In this document: piece after piece, positions 6,657 through 14,037 of the stretch
Layout of the letters: every line of letters starts with the position of its first letter
Numbering within the stretch: position 1 is the first letter of the stretch
Source: Eubacterium sp.
Lineage (GTDB): Bacteria > Bacillota > Clostridia > Peptostreptococcales > Anaerovoracaceae
Length of the DNA: 16,530 bases
Direction: 5' to 3'
Assembly (NCBI GenBank): GCA_017419895.1
Contig: JAFOKI010000115.1
Span: forward strand, 1 to 16,530
Translations under genes and position numbers: made by a program
Notes under the pieces: generated by a model
Told to the model about the DNA's origin: nothing
The model's database searches: none
The model's input: the letters and a program-made list of their open reading frames with translations, nothing else

Positions 6657-7556
6657 ATGGCAGACAGTAGAAAAAGAGTATTCGCCGTAATACTATCGCT
6701 TATCCTTATCCTTGTTTGCATGCCGCTCATGCCCGGCAGGGCAGCGCACGGTATGACCGATTTTGAACTCGACAGGACTTCTGTCACGTTCGGAAAAGGA
6801 AGTGACGATAACGAATTGATCAATATCACCCAGACGTCCTGTAATATCGATCCCGAAACGGCAAGGGTCGACGATGAAAGCATTGCGACCGTACAAGCGT
6901 ACAGCGATTGTATGTATGTGTATCCGAAGGGAATAGGAAAAACGACGCTTCATGTAACAGGCCTCAGCGGTGAGGAAAAAACGATCCCGATCGAGGTCAC
7001 GGGAAGTTTCTTCGAGTGGCGCCTCAAACAGGACACTTACATCAACAACTGCTGGTATGGAACCAAGAAACTGTATGTGACGTCTCATACCGGAGCCAAG
7101 GGGATCGTAAAGATCGGAAAAGACAAGTATAAGTTCACGATAGGTTCGAAAGGATATAAAAAAGTCAAGCTCAAAAGAGTATATAAGCTCAATACGAAAG
7201 TCTATCTTACCATCAAGGCATACGGGTATACCTACAAAGAAACACTCAAGCTCAAGTCCCACACCGATGTCAGCTATGCCAAGGCGTCCAAGAAAAAGAT
7301 AGTGATCGAGACCTATAACGTCCACAAGGGCGACATAGTCAAGTTCACTTACAAGGGCAAGACGTATTCAAAGAAGATCACGAAGAACAAGGACACCAAG
7401 AGTTACAATGTAACGATCAGGCCCAAGAAGCCTCTGACCAAGAATGCTTCCGTCACGTTCACTATAGTAAACAAAGACAAGAAGACGCTTTTCAAGCTCA
7501 AGACCAAGCTCGTAAACTGGATCTACATCGAAGAAGATGAAGGCGGCGGAGATTGA
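6657..7556 (+). CDS. Secreted Lys-rich Ig-like protein, paralogue 2
   Basis: A 299-residue exported protein, closest to paralogue 1. The signal peptide covers residues 1-32, ending near GRAAHG. A Big2-like domain runs about 34-116 (DFELDRTSVTF, then ESIATVQ and GKTTLHVTGLSGEEKTIPI). Two Lys-rich units follow: 126-200, containing NNCWYGTKKLYV and KIGKDKYKFTIGS, and 208-288, containing KASKKKIVIETYNVHKGD, TYKGKTYSKKI and IVNKDKKTLF. The tail IYIEEDEGGGD is short and acidic. Segments such as IVNKDKKTLF and KGKTY are identical to paralogue 1, so the duplication is still readable. It probably leads an operon: dtd starts 45 bases downstream with no terminator between. The start is set by a G-rich SD 6 bases before ATG. 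Function is unknown; no enzyme motif or wall anchor is seen. Confidence 0.85.
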   Translation: MADSRKRVFAVILSLILILVCMPLMPGRAAHGMTDFELDRTSVTFGKGSDDNELINITQTSCNIDPETARVDDESIATVQAYSDCMYVYPKGIGKTTLHVTGLSGEEKTIPIEVTGSFFEWRLKQDTYINNCWYGTKKLYVTSHTGAKGIVKIGKDKYKFTIGSKGYKKVKLKRVYKLNTKVYLTIKAYGYTYKETLKLKSHTDVSYAKASKKKIVIETYNVHKGDIVKFTYKGKTYSKKITKNKDTKSYNVTIRPKKPLTKNASVTFTIVNKDKKTLFKLKTKLVNWIYIEEDEGGGD

Positions 7557-7601
7557 TGTCGGCTTGATCTTTCATGTCCGTGCAGAAACAGGTGATAAGG
7601 C

Positions 7602-8048
7602 ATGAGATTTGTAATACAGAGAGTAAAAAGTTCATCGGTCAAGGTCGAGGGCAAAGTCGTCGGCAGTATCGGAAGGGGATATCTCGTTCTGATCGGAGTG
7701 AGCGATTCGGATGACGAGGCTGTCGCGGACAAGCTGACAGACAAGATGATCAAGTTGCGTATCAATGAGGACGCAGACGGCAAGACGAATCTGTCGCTTG
7801 CCGACGTGGGCGGAGGGCTGCTTCTCGTGTCCCAGTTCACTTTGTACGCGAATTGCAAGAAGGGCAACAGGCCGTCATTCACTGACGCGGGCGGTCCCGA
7901 AAAGGCGAATGCCTTGTACGAGTACATAATCGAACGCTGCAGAAAAACCGTTCCCGTCGTCGAAACGGGAGTGTTCGGGGAAATGATGGAAGTGGAGCTC
8001 GTGAATGACGGACCATTCACGGTGATCCTGGATTCCGAGACTTTGTAG
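7602..8048 (+). CDS. dtd: D-aminoacyl-tRNA deacylase
   Basis: A 148-residue cytoplasmic enzyme that hydrolyses D-amino acids (for example D-Tyr) from mischarged tRNA, a chirality proofreading step. The full family length is present. It starts MRFVIQRV, carries the catalytic-site motif SQFTL (77-81) with KKGNRPSF just after, and has the Gly-cisPro loop NDGPFT (135-140) preceded by [13 protein letters not shown]. The family usually has Val after GP; Phe is a mild variant. AGGTGA lies about 6 bases before ATG. It sits between two paralogous secreted-protein genes, and its stop is 15 bases before the next start, so translation of the three is probably linked. This neighbourhood does not suggest a special role for the enzyme. 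Confidence 0.96.
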   Translation: MRFVIQRVKSSSVKVEGKVVGSIGRGYLVLIGVSDSDDEAVADKLTDKMIKLRINEDADGKTNLSLADVGGGLLLVSQFTLYANCKKGNRPSFTDAGGPEKANALYEYIIERCRKTVPVVETGVFGEMMEVELVNDGPFTVILDSETL

Positions 8049-8063
8049 GACAGGAGGTACATT

Positions 8064-8981
8064 ATGAGTAACGTCAGAAAGAATATCGTAACGATAGGGC
8101 TTCTGCTGGTATTCGTGCTGGCATGCATGCCCTTTGTAATGAAAGCGGTACACGCCGAGCCCGCGGTCATGGAAATGGATCCGTCGGAGGTCACATTTAC
8201 GGACGGATATGTGACAGATGAGTACTTCAAGCCTGTCGACAGCGGGATCGAGCTCTGGCTCGCGGAGTCGAGCGATCCGAAAGTCGCCACGGTGGAGCTG
8301 TATTCGCCTGAGCTCGGCGCAGGACTGATCCATGCTCAGGACGTCGGAACGTGCGAGATAAAAGTGTACGACAGTTCCGACAAAGCTGCGGCAACAAAAG
8401 TCGGAACTATCAAGGTAACCGTGACTGAATCCTTCATGAAAGAGCGGTTCAAGGCTGAGAACTTTATAATGAATCACTCGTACGGCAACAAGAAACTCAA
8501 TGTGCACGGATGGCCGGGAGTAAGCTATAAGTTCAAGATCGAAGGTAAAACATATAAAGGAACTCTCGATTCGAGCGGGAACGCGACTATCAAACTCAAG
8601 AAGATCTACAAGCTCAATACCAAGTTTTCGTATACGATGAAAAACGACAAGTACTCGTATAAAGTGAAAGACAAAATCGGATCCGTGACATGGGTCAAGG
8701 TGACCGCTCTCGAGAAGAATAAGAAGAATCTCACGATCAAAGTCTACGACCTTCACAAGGGCGACACTGTCAAGTTCAAGTGGAAAGGCAAGACATACAC
8801 CAAGAAAGTTAACAAGAACTATATCCTGAAATGGGGCAAGGTCAAATTCAAACTCAAGAGTAAGATGACCAAGTCCGGAAAACTGACTGTCACCGTCACG
8901 AATAAAGATAAGAAAGTCCTGTGCAAGGACAAGAAGAAACTGACCAATTACGATTCGGAAGGCGATTATGCCGACGATTGA
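8064..8981 (+). CDS. Secreted Lys-rich Ig-like protein, paralogue 3
   Basis: A 305-residue exported protein, the most diverged of the three. The signal peptide ends near residue 31 (KAVHA). A VLAC stretch at 18-21 is a poor lipobox match, so signal peptidase I is more likely. The N-terminal Big2-like domain (about 34-121) has the family turn DPKVATV and ends GTIKVTV. The first Lys-rich unit (131-205) has HSYGNKKL in place of CWYGTKKL, with IEGKTYKGTLDSSGNATIKLKK, the most Big_6-like stretch of the three proteins. The second (212-296) keeps LHKGDTVKF, WKGKTYTKKV and TNKDKKVL. The tail DSEGDYADD is acidic. A perfect AGGAGG precedes ATG, 15 bases after dtd. It is the last gene before a strong terminator. 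Role unknown. Confidence 0.84.
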   Translation: MSNVRKNIVTIGLLLVFVLACMPFVMKAVHAEPAVMEMDPSEVTFTDGYVTDEYFKPVDSGIELWLAESSDPKVATVELYSPELGAGLIHAQDVGTCEIKVYDSSDKAAATKVGTIKVTVTESFMKERFKAENFIMNHSYGNKKLNVHGWPGVSYKFKIEGKTYKGTLDSSGNATIKLKKIYKLNTKFSYTMKNDKYSYKVKDKIGSVTWVKVTALEKNKKNLTIKVYDLHKGDTVKFKWKGKTYTKKVNKNYILKWGKVKFKLKSKMTKSGKLTVTVTNKDKKVLCKDKKKLTNYDSEGDYADD

Positions 8982-9013
8982 TGGTACGCGCCTATAGCTG
9001 ATATAAGTTAAAG

Positions 9014-9040
9014 AAAGGCCCCGGACGACCGGGGCCTTTT
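9014..9040. terminator. Bidirectional terminator between secreted protein 3 and the WYL gene
   Basis: An 11-bp stem, AAAGGCCCCGG (9014-9024) with its complement (9029-9039), has an ACGA loop. TTTT follows on the plus strand and TTTCTTT on the minus strand. It serves two convergent operons. Confidence 0.9.
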
Positions 9041-9083
9041 CAACTGCTTTCATGCCGGGCACACTCGGCTTTGCTGTAGGGTC

Positions 9084-10088
9084 TCAAATTACACCGTATT
9101 CTTCCGCGAGGCGCTTTGCCTCTTCGCGCATAAGATCCACGATGTCGTAAGGCGCAACGATTTTGATGCCTGCGCCAAGTGCCATGATCCATCCGAGGAA
9201 CTGGCGGCTGACAGCGACTGTGACGACGGTCTGGAATTTGCCGGGTCCGGCAGGCATGATGATGATATCTTTACCGAAACGGTCGATCAGTATGCCGACC
9301 ATTCCGTTGGAAGCCTCAAGCGTAACTTTGCGCTCTTTGCCGCCGAACATTCCAAACAGGCTTTTGGTGTAGCGGGGCATATCGAACTTTTTGAACTGCT
9401 CCTGGCCTTCACGCTTCTCGCCTGTTTTGGTGATGCTCTTCATCTTATCCACACGGAAGTGTTTGATCACACCGTCTTTTGAGTCATATGCCACCAGATA
9501 GTAATTCTCGTCGTCCCACATGAGCGCCCAAGGGCTGATCTCATACCATTCGCCCCCGCGCCGGGGCTCGAGCTCTTTGTTAAGGTTCCAGTTGGTATAC
9601 TTGAATTTTATGCGACTGTTCGCTCCTATAGCGTCGTGGAGCGCATCTACATTGTAATAGATGCTTTCGTTCATCGTCTTGACGCGGCCGTTGATAACGA
9701 CCTGGCGCTGGAGCTTCGACCCCTCATGTTTGCTGGCGAGCGATTCGAGTTTTTTGATAAGCGCATTCGATTTTTTGTCCGTTATGAATTTTGAGGACTG
9801 TACCGAATCCACCAGAAGCTTGAGCTCCGGAAGCTGAAAATCACGGTTGCCCAGATAGTAATAATGATTGCGTCCGGATTTTTCCGAGATCACGTCTATA
9901 CCGAACCTCCTGAGCTCCTCAAAATCCTGATACAGAGTCTTGCGGTCAGCATTGACTCCGTAATCGGCAAGCTTCTCTATGATCTCGGGCATAGTAAGCT
10001 TGTGGTCGTCGTCGGTTTCCTCAAAGAATATTTTGTTTAGATACAGAAGCTTGAGCTTCTGATTTTCACCTTTTCTTGTTTCCGACAT
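9084..10088 (-). CDS. WYL-domain transcriptional regulator
   Basis: A 334-residue DNA-binding regulator. A winged HTH (about 10-65, with LTMPEIIEKLADYGVNADRKTLYQDFEEL) is followed by a WYL domain (about 145-225) containing YEISPWALMWDDENYYLVAYD, the ligand-sensing motif block, then HFRVDKM. A C-terminal WCX-like extension (about 250-330) completes the usual YafY/PafC-like layout at normal length. The domain is thought to bind nucleic-acid or nucleotide ligands; the ligand here is unknown. The gene starts 24 bases after the argG stop on the same strand with a GGAG site, so it is probably co-transcribed with argG. There is no evidence that it regulates arginine genes. Confidence 0.93.
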   Translation of the reverse strand: MSETRKGENQKLKLLYLNKIFFEETDDDHKLTMPEIIEKLADYGVNADRKTLYQDFEELRRFGIDVISEKSGRNHYYYLGNRDFQLPELKLLVDSVQSSKFITDKKSNALIKKLESLASKHEGSKLQRQVVINGRVKTMNESIYYNVDALHDAIGANSRIKFKYTNWNLNKELEPRRGGEWYEISPWALMWDDENYYLVAYDSKDGVIKHFRVDKMKSITKTGEKREGQEQFKKFDMPRYTKSLFGMFGGKERKVTLEASNGMVGILIDRFGKDIIIMPAGPGKFQTVVTVAVSRQFLGWIMALGAGIKIVAPYDIVDLMREEAKRLAEEYGVI

Positions 10089-10112
10089 GTGTTACTCCGT
10101 TCGCGGGAGGTG

Positions 10113-11381
10113 TCACTCCACGAAATCTCCGCCTTTAAGGACCTTTTCTCCGAGTTCTTTCTGTGACTGGGGAACGCCTTCTCTTGCCTGACGCTGGATC
10201 GCACGGATCTTGAGCGGGAGCGAGAAGAGGTTGATGAATCCCTCAGCGTCGTGCTGGTTATAGACTTCATCCGCGCTGAATGTCGCGAATTCCTCATTGT
10301 AGAGTGAGTATTCGGAACGGCTTGCGACCGGATAGGCGGTGCCTTTATAAAGCTTGAGCTTGACGTCGCCCGTCACGAATTCCTGCGTTACGTCAACAAA
10401 GGCGCTGATGGCTTCCCTTAGCGGTGTGAACCAGAGTCCATCGTAGACGAGCTGCGCGAATTTCTGGGAAACGATCTTCTTGTAAGCAAGTGTGTCGCGG
10501 TCGAGGATCAGTTTCTCAAGGTCGCGGTGAGCGTGATAGAGGATCGTTCCACCCGGAGTCTCGTAGACACCGCGCGATTTCATACCTACGAGTCTGTTTT
10601 CAATAATGTCGATGGTTCCTACGCCATTAGCTGCGCCGAGCTCGTTGAGCTTGGTGAGAAGAGAGATAGGATCCATCTTCACGCCATCGACTGCTACAGG
10701 CACGCCTGCTTCGAATGAAACGGTGACGTATGTCGGTTCATCGGGGGCGTCTTCCGGTGTCTTGGAAAGAACGTGGATCGTCGGAAGGTGCTCGTTCCAT
10801 GGATTCTCGAGCTCGCCGCCCTCATGGCTGATGTGCCAGATGTTCTCGTCGCGCGAGTAGATCTTCTTGGTCGACTGCGCGATAGGAATATTGTTCTGAT
10901 GAGCGTAATCGATCAGGTCTTCACGGGAGTGGAAGTGCCAGGATCTCCACGGCGCGATGATGCGGATAGCCGGGTTGAGCGCATGGATCGTGCTCTCGAA
11001 ACGTACCTGGTCGTTTCCTTTTCCTGTGCAGCCGTGGCAGATGGTATATACGCCTTTTTCCTCAGCGATCTCGACGAGCTTCTTGGCCATGAGCGGTCTT
11101 GCCATGGATGTACCAAGCAGATAGTCGTCCTCATATATCGCTCCGGATTTCAGAGTCGGATATATATAATCTGTAATAAACTCTTCTCTTATGTCGAGAA
11201 TGATAGATTCAGAAGCACCGGTCGACAGCGCTTTTTTATTTATCGCTTCAAAGTCATCTCCCTGACCTGCATTGCAGCAGACGGCGATAACGTCATAATC
11301 GAATTCTTTTTTCAGCCATGTCAGGATGCATGATGTGTCCAGTCCGCCTGAATAAGCGAGTATTACTTTTTCTTTTGCCAT
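10113..11381 (-). CDS. argG: Argininosuccinate synthase
   Basis: A 422-residue cytoplasmic ligase that joins citrulline and aspartate with ATP cleavage to AMP, giving argininosuccinate, the penultimate step of arginine synthesis. The N-terminal PP-loop AYSGGLDTS (9-17) binds ATP. CHGCTGKGNDQVRFE (115-129) is the family's substrate and nucleotide loop, and SRDENIWHISHEG is also diagnostic. Length is slightly above the usual 400-410 residues, with no internal break. AAAGGAAAG is the SD. argH, the next step, is not in the window. The leader carries an ARG-box-like sequence shared with the ABC importer, and a CCCGC/GCGGG hairpin right before the SD. The WYL regulator follows closely. Confidence 0.97.
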   Translation of the reverse strand: MAKEKVILAYSGGLDTSCILTWLKKEFDYDVIAVCCNAGQGDDFEAINKKALSTGASESIILDIREEFITDYIYPTLKSGAIYEDDYLLGTSMARPLMAKKLVEIAEEKGVYTICHGCTGKGNDQVRFESTIHALNPAIRIIAPWRSWHFHSREDLIDYAHQNNIPIAQSTKKIYSRDENIWHISHEGGELENPWNEHLPTIHVLSKTPEDAPDEPTYVTVSFEAGVPVAVDGVKMDPISLLTKLNELGAANGVGTIDIIENRLVGMKSRGVYETPGGTILYHAHRDLEKLILDRDTLAYKKIVSQKFAQLVYDGLWFTPLREAISAFVDVTQEFVTGDVKLKLYKGTAYPVASRSEYSLYNEEFATFSADEVYNQHDAEGFINLFSLPLKIRAIQRQAREGVPQSQKELGEKVLKGGDFVE

Positions 11382-11397
11382 GATTCTTTCCTTTCAA

Positions 11398-11412
11398 CCC
11401 GCGCTGTGCGGG
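11398..11412 (-). promoter_or_regulatory. Leader hairpin upstream of the argG SD
   Basis: CCCGC (11398-11402) and GCGGG (11408-11412) can pair across a 5-base loop, ending a few bases before the argG ribosome binding site. It lacks a T run, so it is not an intrinsic terminator. It may influence translation start or RNA stability. Confidence 0.35.
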
Positions 11413-11424
11413 TAATAATTATTA

Positions 11425-11445
11425 ATAAATATGAATAAGTAAACA
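11425..11445 (-). promoter_or_regulatory. ARG-box-like site in the argG leader
   Basis: ATAAATATGAATA (11425-11437) is identical to part of the dyad before the ABC importer. Against the ArgR consensus TGAAT-N4-ATTCA, the left half matches fully and the right half only partly. It lies about 7-27 bases downstream of the predicted argG transcription start, a place where a repressor could act. The regulator is inferred; no argR gene is in the window. Confidence 0.4.
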
Positions 11446-11458
11446 TTGCCACGTGAAA

Positions 11459-11487
11459 AATATAGCACAGCGCACGGCATAAATCAA
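11459..11487 (-). promoter_or_regulatory. Promoter of argG and the WYL gene
   Basis: Read on the minus strand: TTGATT, 17 bases, then TATATT preceded by TG one base earlier (an extended -10). The plus-strand complements are AATCAA at 11482-11487 and AATATA at 11459-11464. The predicted leader to the argG ATG is about 70 bases. Confidence 0.65.
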
Positions 11488-11524
11488 GATGTTATCGCAA
11501 CAAAGTGTCCGTTTTTTCACCCGC

Positions 11525-11562
11525 ATAAAAAAGCTTTGTAAATGTGATGTACGCAAAGCTTA
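11525..11562 (-). terminator. Minus-oriented terminator with no visible gene before it
   Basis: AAGCTTTG (11531-11538) pairs with CAAAGCTT (11554-11561). On the minus strand the stem is followed by TTTTTT; on the plus strand there is no T run. No minus-strand gene lies to its right before the U32 gene, so it may stop antisense transcription from within that gene or be a relic. It also insulates the argG promoter. Confidence 0.55.
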
Positions 11563-11573
11563 GAAAAAAGAAA

Positions 11574-11603
11574 TCGTCAGCAGCATGGATTATACGGTAT
11601 AAT
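11574..11603 (+). promoter_or_regulatory. Promoter of the U32 gene
   Basis: A perfect TATAAT (11598-11603) has a fair -35 match, TCGTCA (11574-11579), 18 bases upstream. The predicted leader is about 50 bases, with a GGAG-type SD before ATG at 11660. Confidence 0.6.
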
Positions 11604-11659
11604 ATAAATGATGAAGAAATACCACGGCCTGCAAGCCGAAGAAATAAACGGAGAATATC

Positions 11660-13894
11660 ATGAGCGACTTTGTAATAAGAAAACCCGAACTGCTTATTCC
11701 CGCGGGAGGCGGGAAGCAGTTTATATCCGCGGTGGAAAATGGCGCGGATGCGGTATATATAGGAGGAGAACTGTTCAACGCGAGGATGAACGCCGCGAAT
11801 TTCGGCGCTGAAGAGATAATTGAAGCGATCGGCTTCGCGCATAAGCGTAATGTCAGCGTCCATGTCACGATGAATACACTCGTCCGGGACGACGAACTTC
11901 ACCGCGCTTTGAGATATGCCGAGTTTCTGTATGAGATCGGCGCAGACGCTCTTATAGTGCAGGATCTTGGGCTCGCCAAATTGATAAGCACATCTATGCC
12001 CGACATACCGCTGCATCTTTCGACGCAGGGAACTGTTTATGATGTGAACGGTGTTAAAGCCGCGAAAAAACTCGGTTTCAGCAGGGTGGTGCTCGCGCGC
12101 GAAACTCCTTTGGAGGAAATCAGGAAGATCAGAAGCGATGTTCCTGACATGGAACTCGAGACATTTATTCACGGGGCTCTTTGCATCTGCTGGTCCGGTC
12201 AGTGCCAGCTCAGCAGGTATTTCGGCGGAAGAAGCGGGAACCGCGGAGAGTGTGCCCAGCCATGCAGGCTGCCATACCTTACCATAGGGAATGACAGGCC
12301 GGTGCTGAACGCTGCAAGACATCCACTCAGCCCGAAAGACCTTTGTCTTATAGACAGGCTGCCCGAACTCATGGAGGCGGGCGTGCGTTCGTTCAAGATC
12401 GAAGGCCGCATGAAGTCCCCGGAATACGTCGCTGTCGTTACAAAGATTTACCGCAAATACATCGACATGTGTTTTGAGACCGGTATCGCTGAGATATCTG
12501 ACGAGGACAGGGAGGCGCTTGCCCAGATCTACAGCAGGGGTGGGTTCACCGAAGGATATATCGACGGGAAACCGGCGAAAGACCTGATGTCGGGCGATAT
12601 ACCGAAACATCAGGGCATAAAAGTCGGAGCCGTAGCGCGCGCAAATGGAAACGACACTCTGATCGACGCGAAACTGAACAAACCGCTCGAGATGGGCGAC
12701 GGATTTGAGATACATTCGTCCCAGCTGACGGGTGGAATAATCAGCTACAAAAAGCCTATAGGTTCAAGTACTTACAGGATCGGAGATGTAAAAACACCGG
12801 TCAGGATCGGAAATCCGATATACAGGACTTCTTCAAAAGAACAGCTTGAGCAGGCGAGAAGGACGTTCGAGAACCTAACGTACACGGAAGGCCGGTTCAC
12901 GCGGAAGCTCCCGATCGCGCTTACGATGAACGAACTCCCGGGCGGAAAACTCACGCTTTCGGCTGCGGTTATAGTTAACGAGATCCAGACAGGTACTGGC
13001 GATCCCCTGCAATATATAATTGTAGCAAGTGAGGAAGCGGGACCGTTCGAGCCCGATCCGGGCGCGTATCCGAAACGCGAGCGTGCGGCGAATTCCCTCA
13101 TCAAAACCGGAAATACGCCGTTCGAAGTCGCTGAACTTCACATCAACGGTTCGCTTGAGCTGGACGTGAAAGCCGCGGATTTCAACGAGCTCAGAAGACG
13201 TACCATCGCGTCTCTCGAACGCAAGATGTCGGAGGGCAGGGATAAGCCGGCAATGAGACCCGATGCGGTGATACGCGTGAACGCGGCGCCGGATTCACGT
13301 GAAAGGGAAGAGATAGTCTTCTATAATTACAGAGATCTTCGCGACTGGCTGGATTCAATGCTTCTTGGCACTGCGGAGGGCGATGATGCGCCGGTTACCC
13401 CGACTATTGTGCTGCCTTTGTTCGAGTTCATGGAGCATAGAACTGAACTTGATGGCCTCGACGTGATCCCGTCGGTTTCAAACATAACACAAGGCGCGGA
13501 AGACAAATTCATAACATCGCGCTTTGAGGAAATCGTAAGTGTTGTGCGAAAAACGGGTATTTATATAGGTAATCTTAATTGGGTGACACCGTTCGCCAAT
13601 GCCGGCTGCAGGGTATATGCCGATTCCGGACTCAATGTATTCAACAAAGCAACCGAAACCGCGCTCACGTCTCTCAGTGTGCTCGGCACCGCGCCGAGCC
13701 TTGAGGCCGCAGATATTTCGCAGGGGGCTTATCCTCTGATGGTAATGAGACATTCACCTGTGGGTGATGTGATAGTGAGAAAAGGCGGGAGTTCATTGAA
13801 GCTCGTAAAACCGGAATGGAGCAGCCAGACGTTCCTGATGCCGACGGACGCGCCTCCGTACTTCACCAGGACAGCGAAAGTATTTCACGACTAA
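11660..13894 (+). CDS. U32-family protein, long form (RlhA/TrhP-like RNA hydroxylation branch or peptidase)
   Basis: A 744-residue protein long annotated as a collagenase-like U32 peptidase. Characterised members RlhA and TrhP instead help hydroxylate rRNA or tRNA bases and depend on an Fe-S centre. The N-terminal barrel (about 8-320) has PELLIPAGG, GADAVYIGGELFNAR, NTLVRDDEL, HLSTQGTVYD and the signature FIHGALCICWSGQC...GGRSGNRGECAQPCR. Cys175, 182, 198 and 229 follow the spacing of the four Fe-S ligands in this group; Cys177 and 202 are extra. The C-terminal half matches the DUF3656-type extension of long U32 proteins and ends in a barrel-like segment, SGLNVFNKATETALTSLSVL. The start is set by CGGAGA about 6 bases before ATG. 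It is monocistronic, with its own promoter and terminator. Substrate (23S rRNA, tRNA or other) cannot be decided from sequence alone. Confidence 0.93.
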   Translation: MSDFVIRKPELLIPAGGGKQFISAVENGADAVYIGGELFNARMNAANFGAEEIIEAIGFAHKRNVSVHVTMNTLVRDDELHRALRYAEFLYEIGADALIVQDLGLAKLISTSMPDIPLHLSTQGTVYDVNGVKAAKKLGFSRVVLARETPLEEIRKIRSDVPDMELETFIHGALCICWSGQCQLSRYFGGRSGNRGECAQPCRLPYLTIGNDRPVLNAARHPLSPKDLCLIDRLPELMEAGVRSFKIEGRMKSPEYVAVVTKIYRKYIDMCFETGIAEISDEDREALAQIYSRGGFTEGYIDGKPAKDLMSGDIPKHQGIKVGAVARANGNDTLIDAKLNKPLEMGDGFEIHSSQLTGGIISYKKPIGSSTYRIGDVKTPVRIGNPIYRTSSKEQLEQARRTFENLTYTEGRFTRKLPIALTMNELPGGKLTLSAAVIVNEIQTGTGDPLQYIIVASEEAGPFEPDPGAYPKRERAANSLIKTGNTPFEVAELHINGSLELDVKAADFNELRRRTIASLERKMSEGRDKPAMRPDAVIRVNAAPDSREREEIVFYNYRDLRDWLDSMLLGTAEGDDAPVTPTIVLPLFEFMEHRTELDGLDVIPSVSNITQGAEDKFITSRFEEIVSVVRKTGIYIGNLNWVTPFANAGCRVYADSGLNVFNKATETALTSLSVLGTAPSLEAADISQGAYPLMVMRHSPVGDVIVRKGGSSLKLVKPEWSSQTFLMPTDAPPYFTRTAKVFHD

Positions 13895-13898
13895 ATAC

Positions 13899-13925
13899 AA
13901 GGCCACATACCGTGGCCTTATTTTT
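13899..13925 (+). terminator. Terminator of the U32 gene
   Basis: AAGGCCAC (13899-13906) pairs with GTGGCCTT (13912-13919) around a 5-base loop and is followed by ATTTTT, a few bases after the stop codon. Confidence 0.88.
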
Positions 13926-13949
13926 ATGCAATGAACACAAGAAAACTGA

Positions 13950-13978
13950 TTGACATGTCATATATTTGGTGCTATAAA
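13950..13978 (+). promoter_or_regulatory. Strong promoter of the amino acid ABC importer
   Basis: A perfect TTGACA (13950-13955), 17 bases, then TATAAA (13973-13978). Transcription should start near 13985, inside the dyad that follows, which fits tight repressor control of a strong promoter. Confidence 0.8.
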
Positions 13979-14006
13979 TATGAATATAAATTTATAAATA
14001 TTCATA
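13979..14006 (+). promoter_or_regulatory. Candidate ArgR operator (large dyad)
   Basis: TATGAATAT (13979-13987) and ATATTCATA (13998-14006) are perfect 9-bp inverted arms around an AT-only centre. Positions 13979-13996 match the 18-base ARG-box consensus (TGAAT-N4-ATTCA core) with one core mismatch; 13989-14006 match with two. The site covers the predicted transcription start. It shares 13 bases with the argG leader. Binding by ArgR is inferred. Confidence 0.55.
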
Positions 14007-14037
14007 GGTATCATTAAGCATTCAGGGAGAGAGAAAA

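Noticed and set aside
8064..8156. Lipoprotein signal in secreted protein 3 (VLAC)
   Set aside because: Leu at the -2 position is a poor lipobox match, and the aligned paralogues have no Cys preceded by a lipobox there; cleavage after VHA fits all three better.
7875..9062. 395-codon minus-strand open frame opposite secreted protein 3
   Set aside because: Long only because Lys-rich codons on the plus strand leave few stops in antisense. It crosses dtd and a terminator and has no recognisable domain.
11492..12715. 407-codon minus-strand open frame opposite the U32 gene
   Set aside because: Antisense shadow of a strongly conserved plus-strand gene; it runs through the U32 promoter and a terminator-like hairpin.
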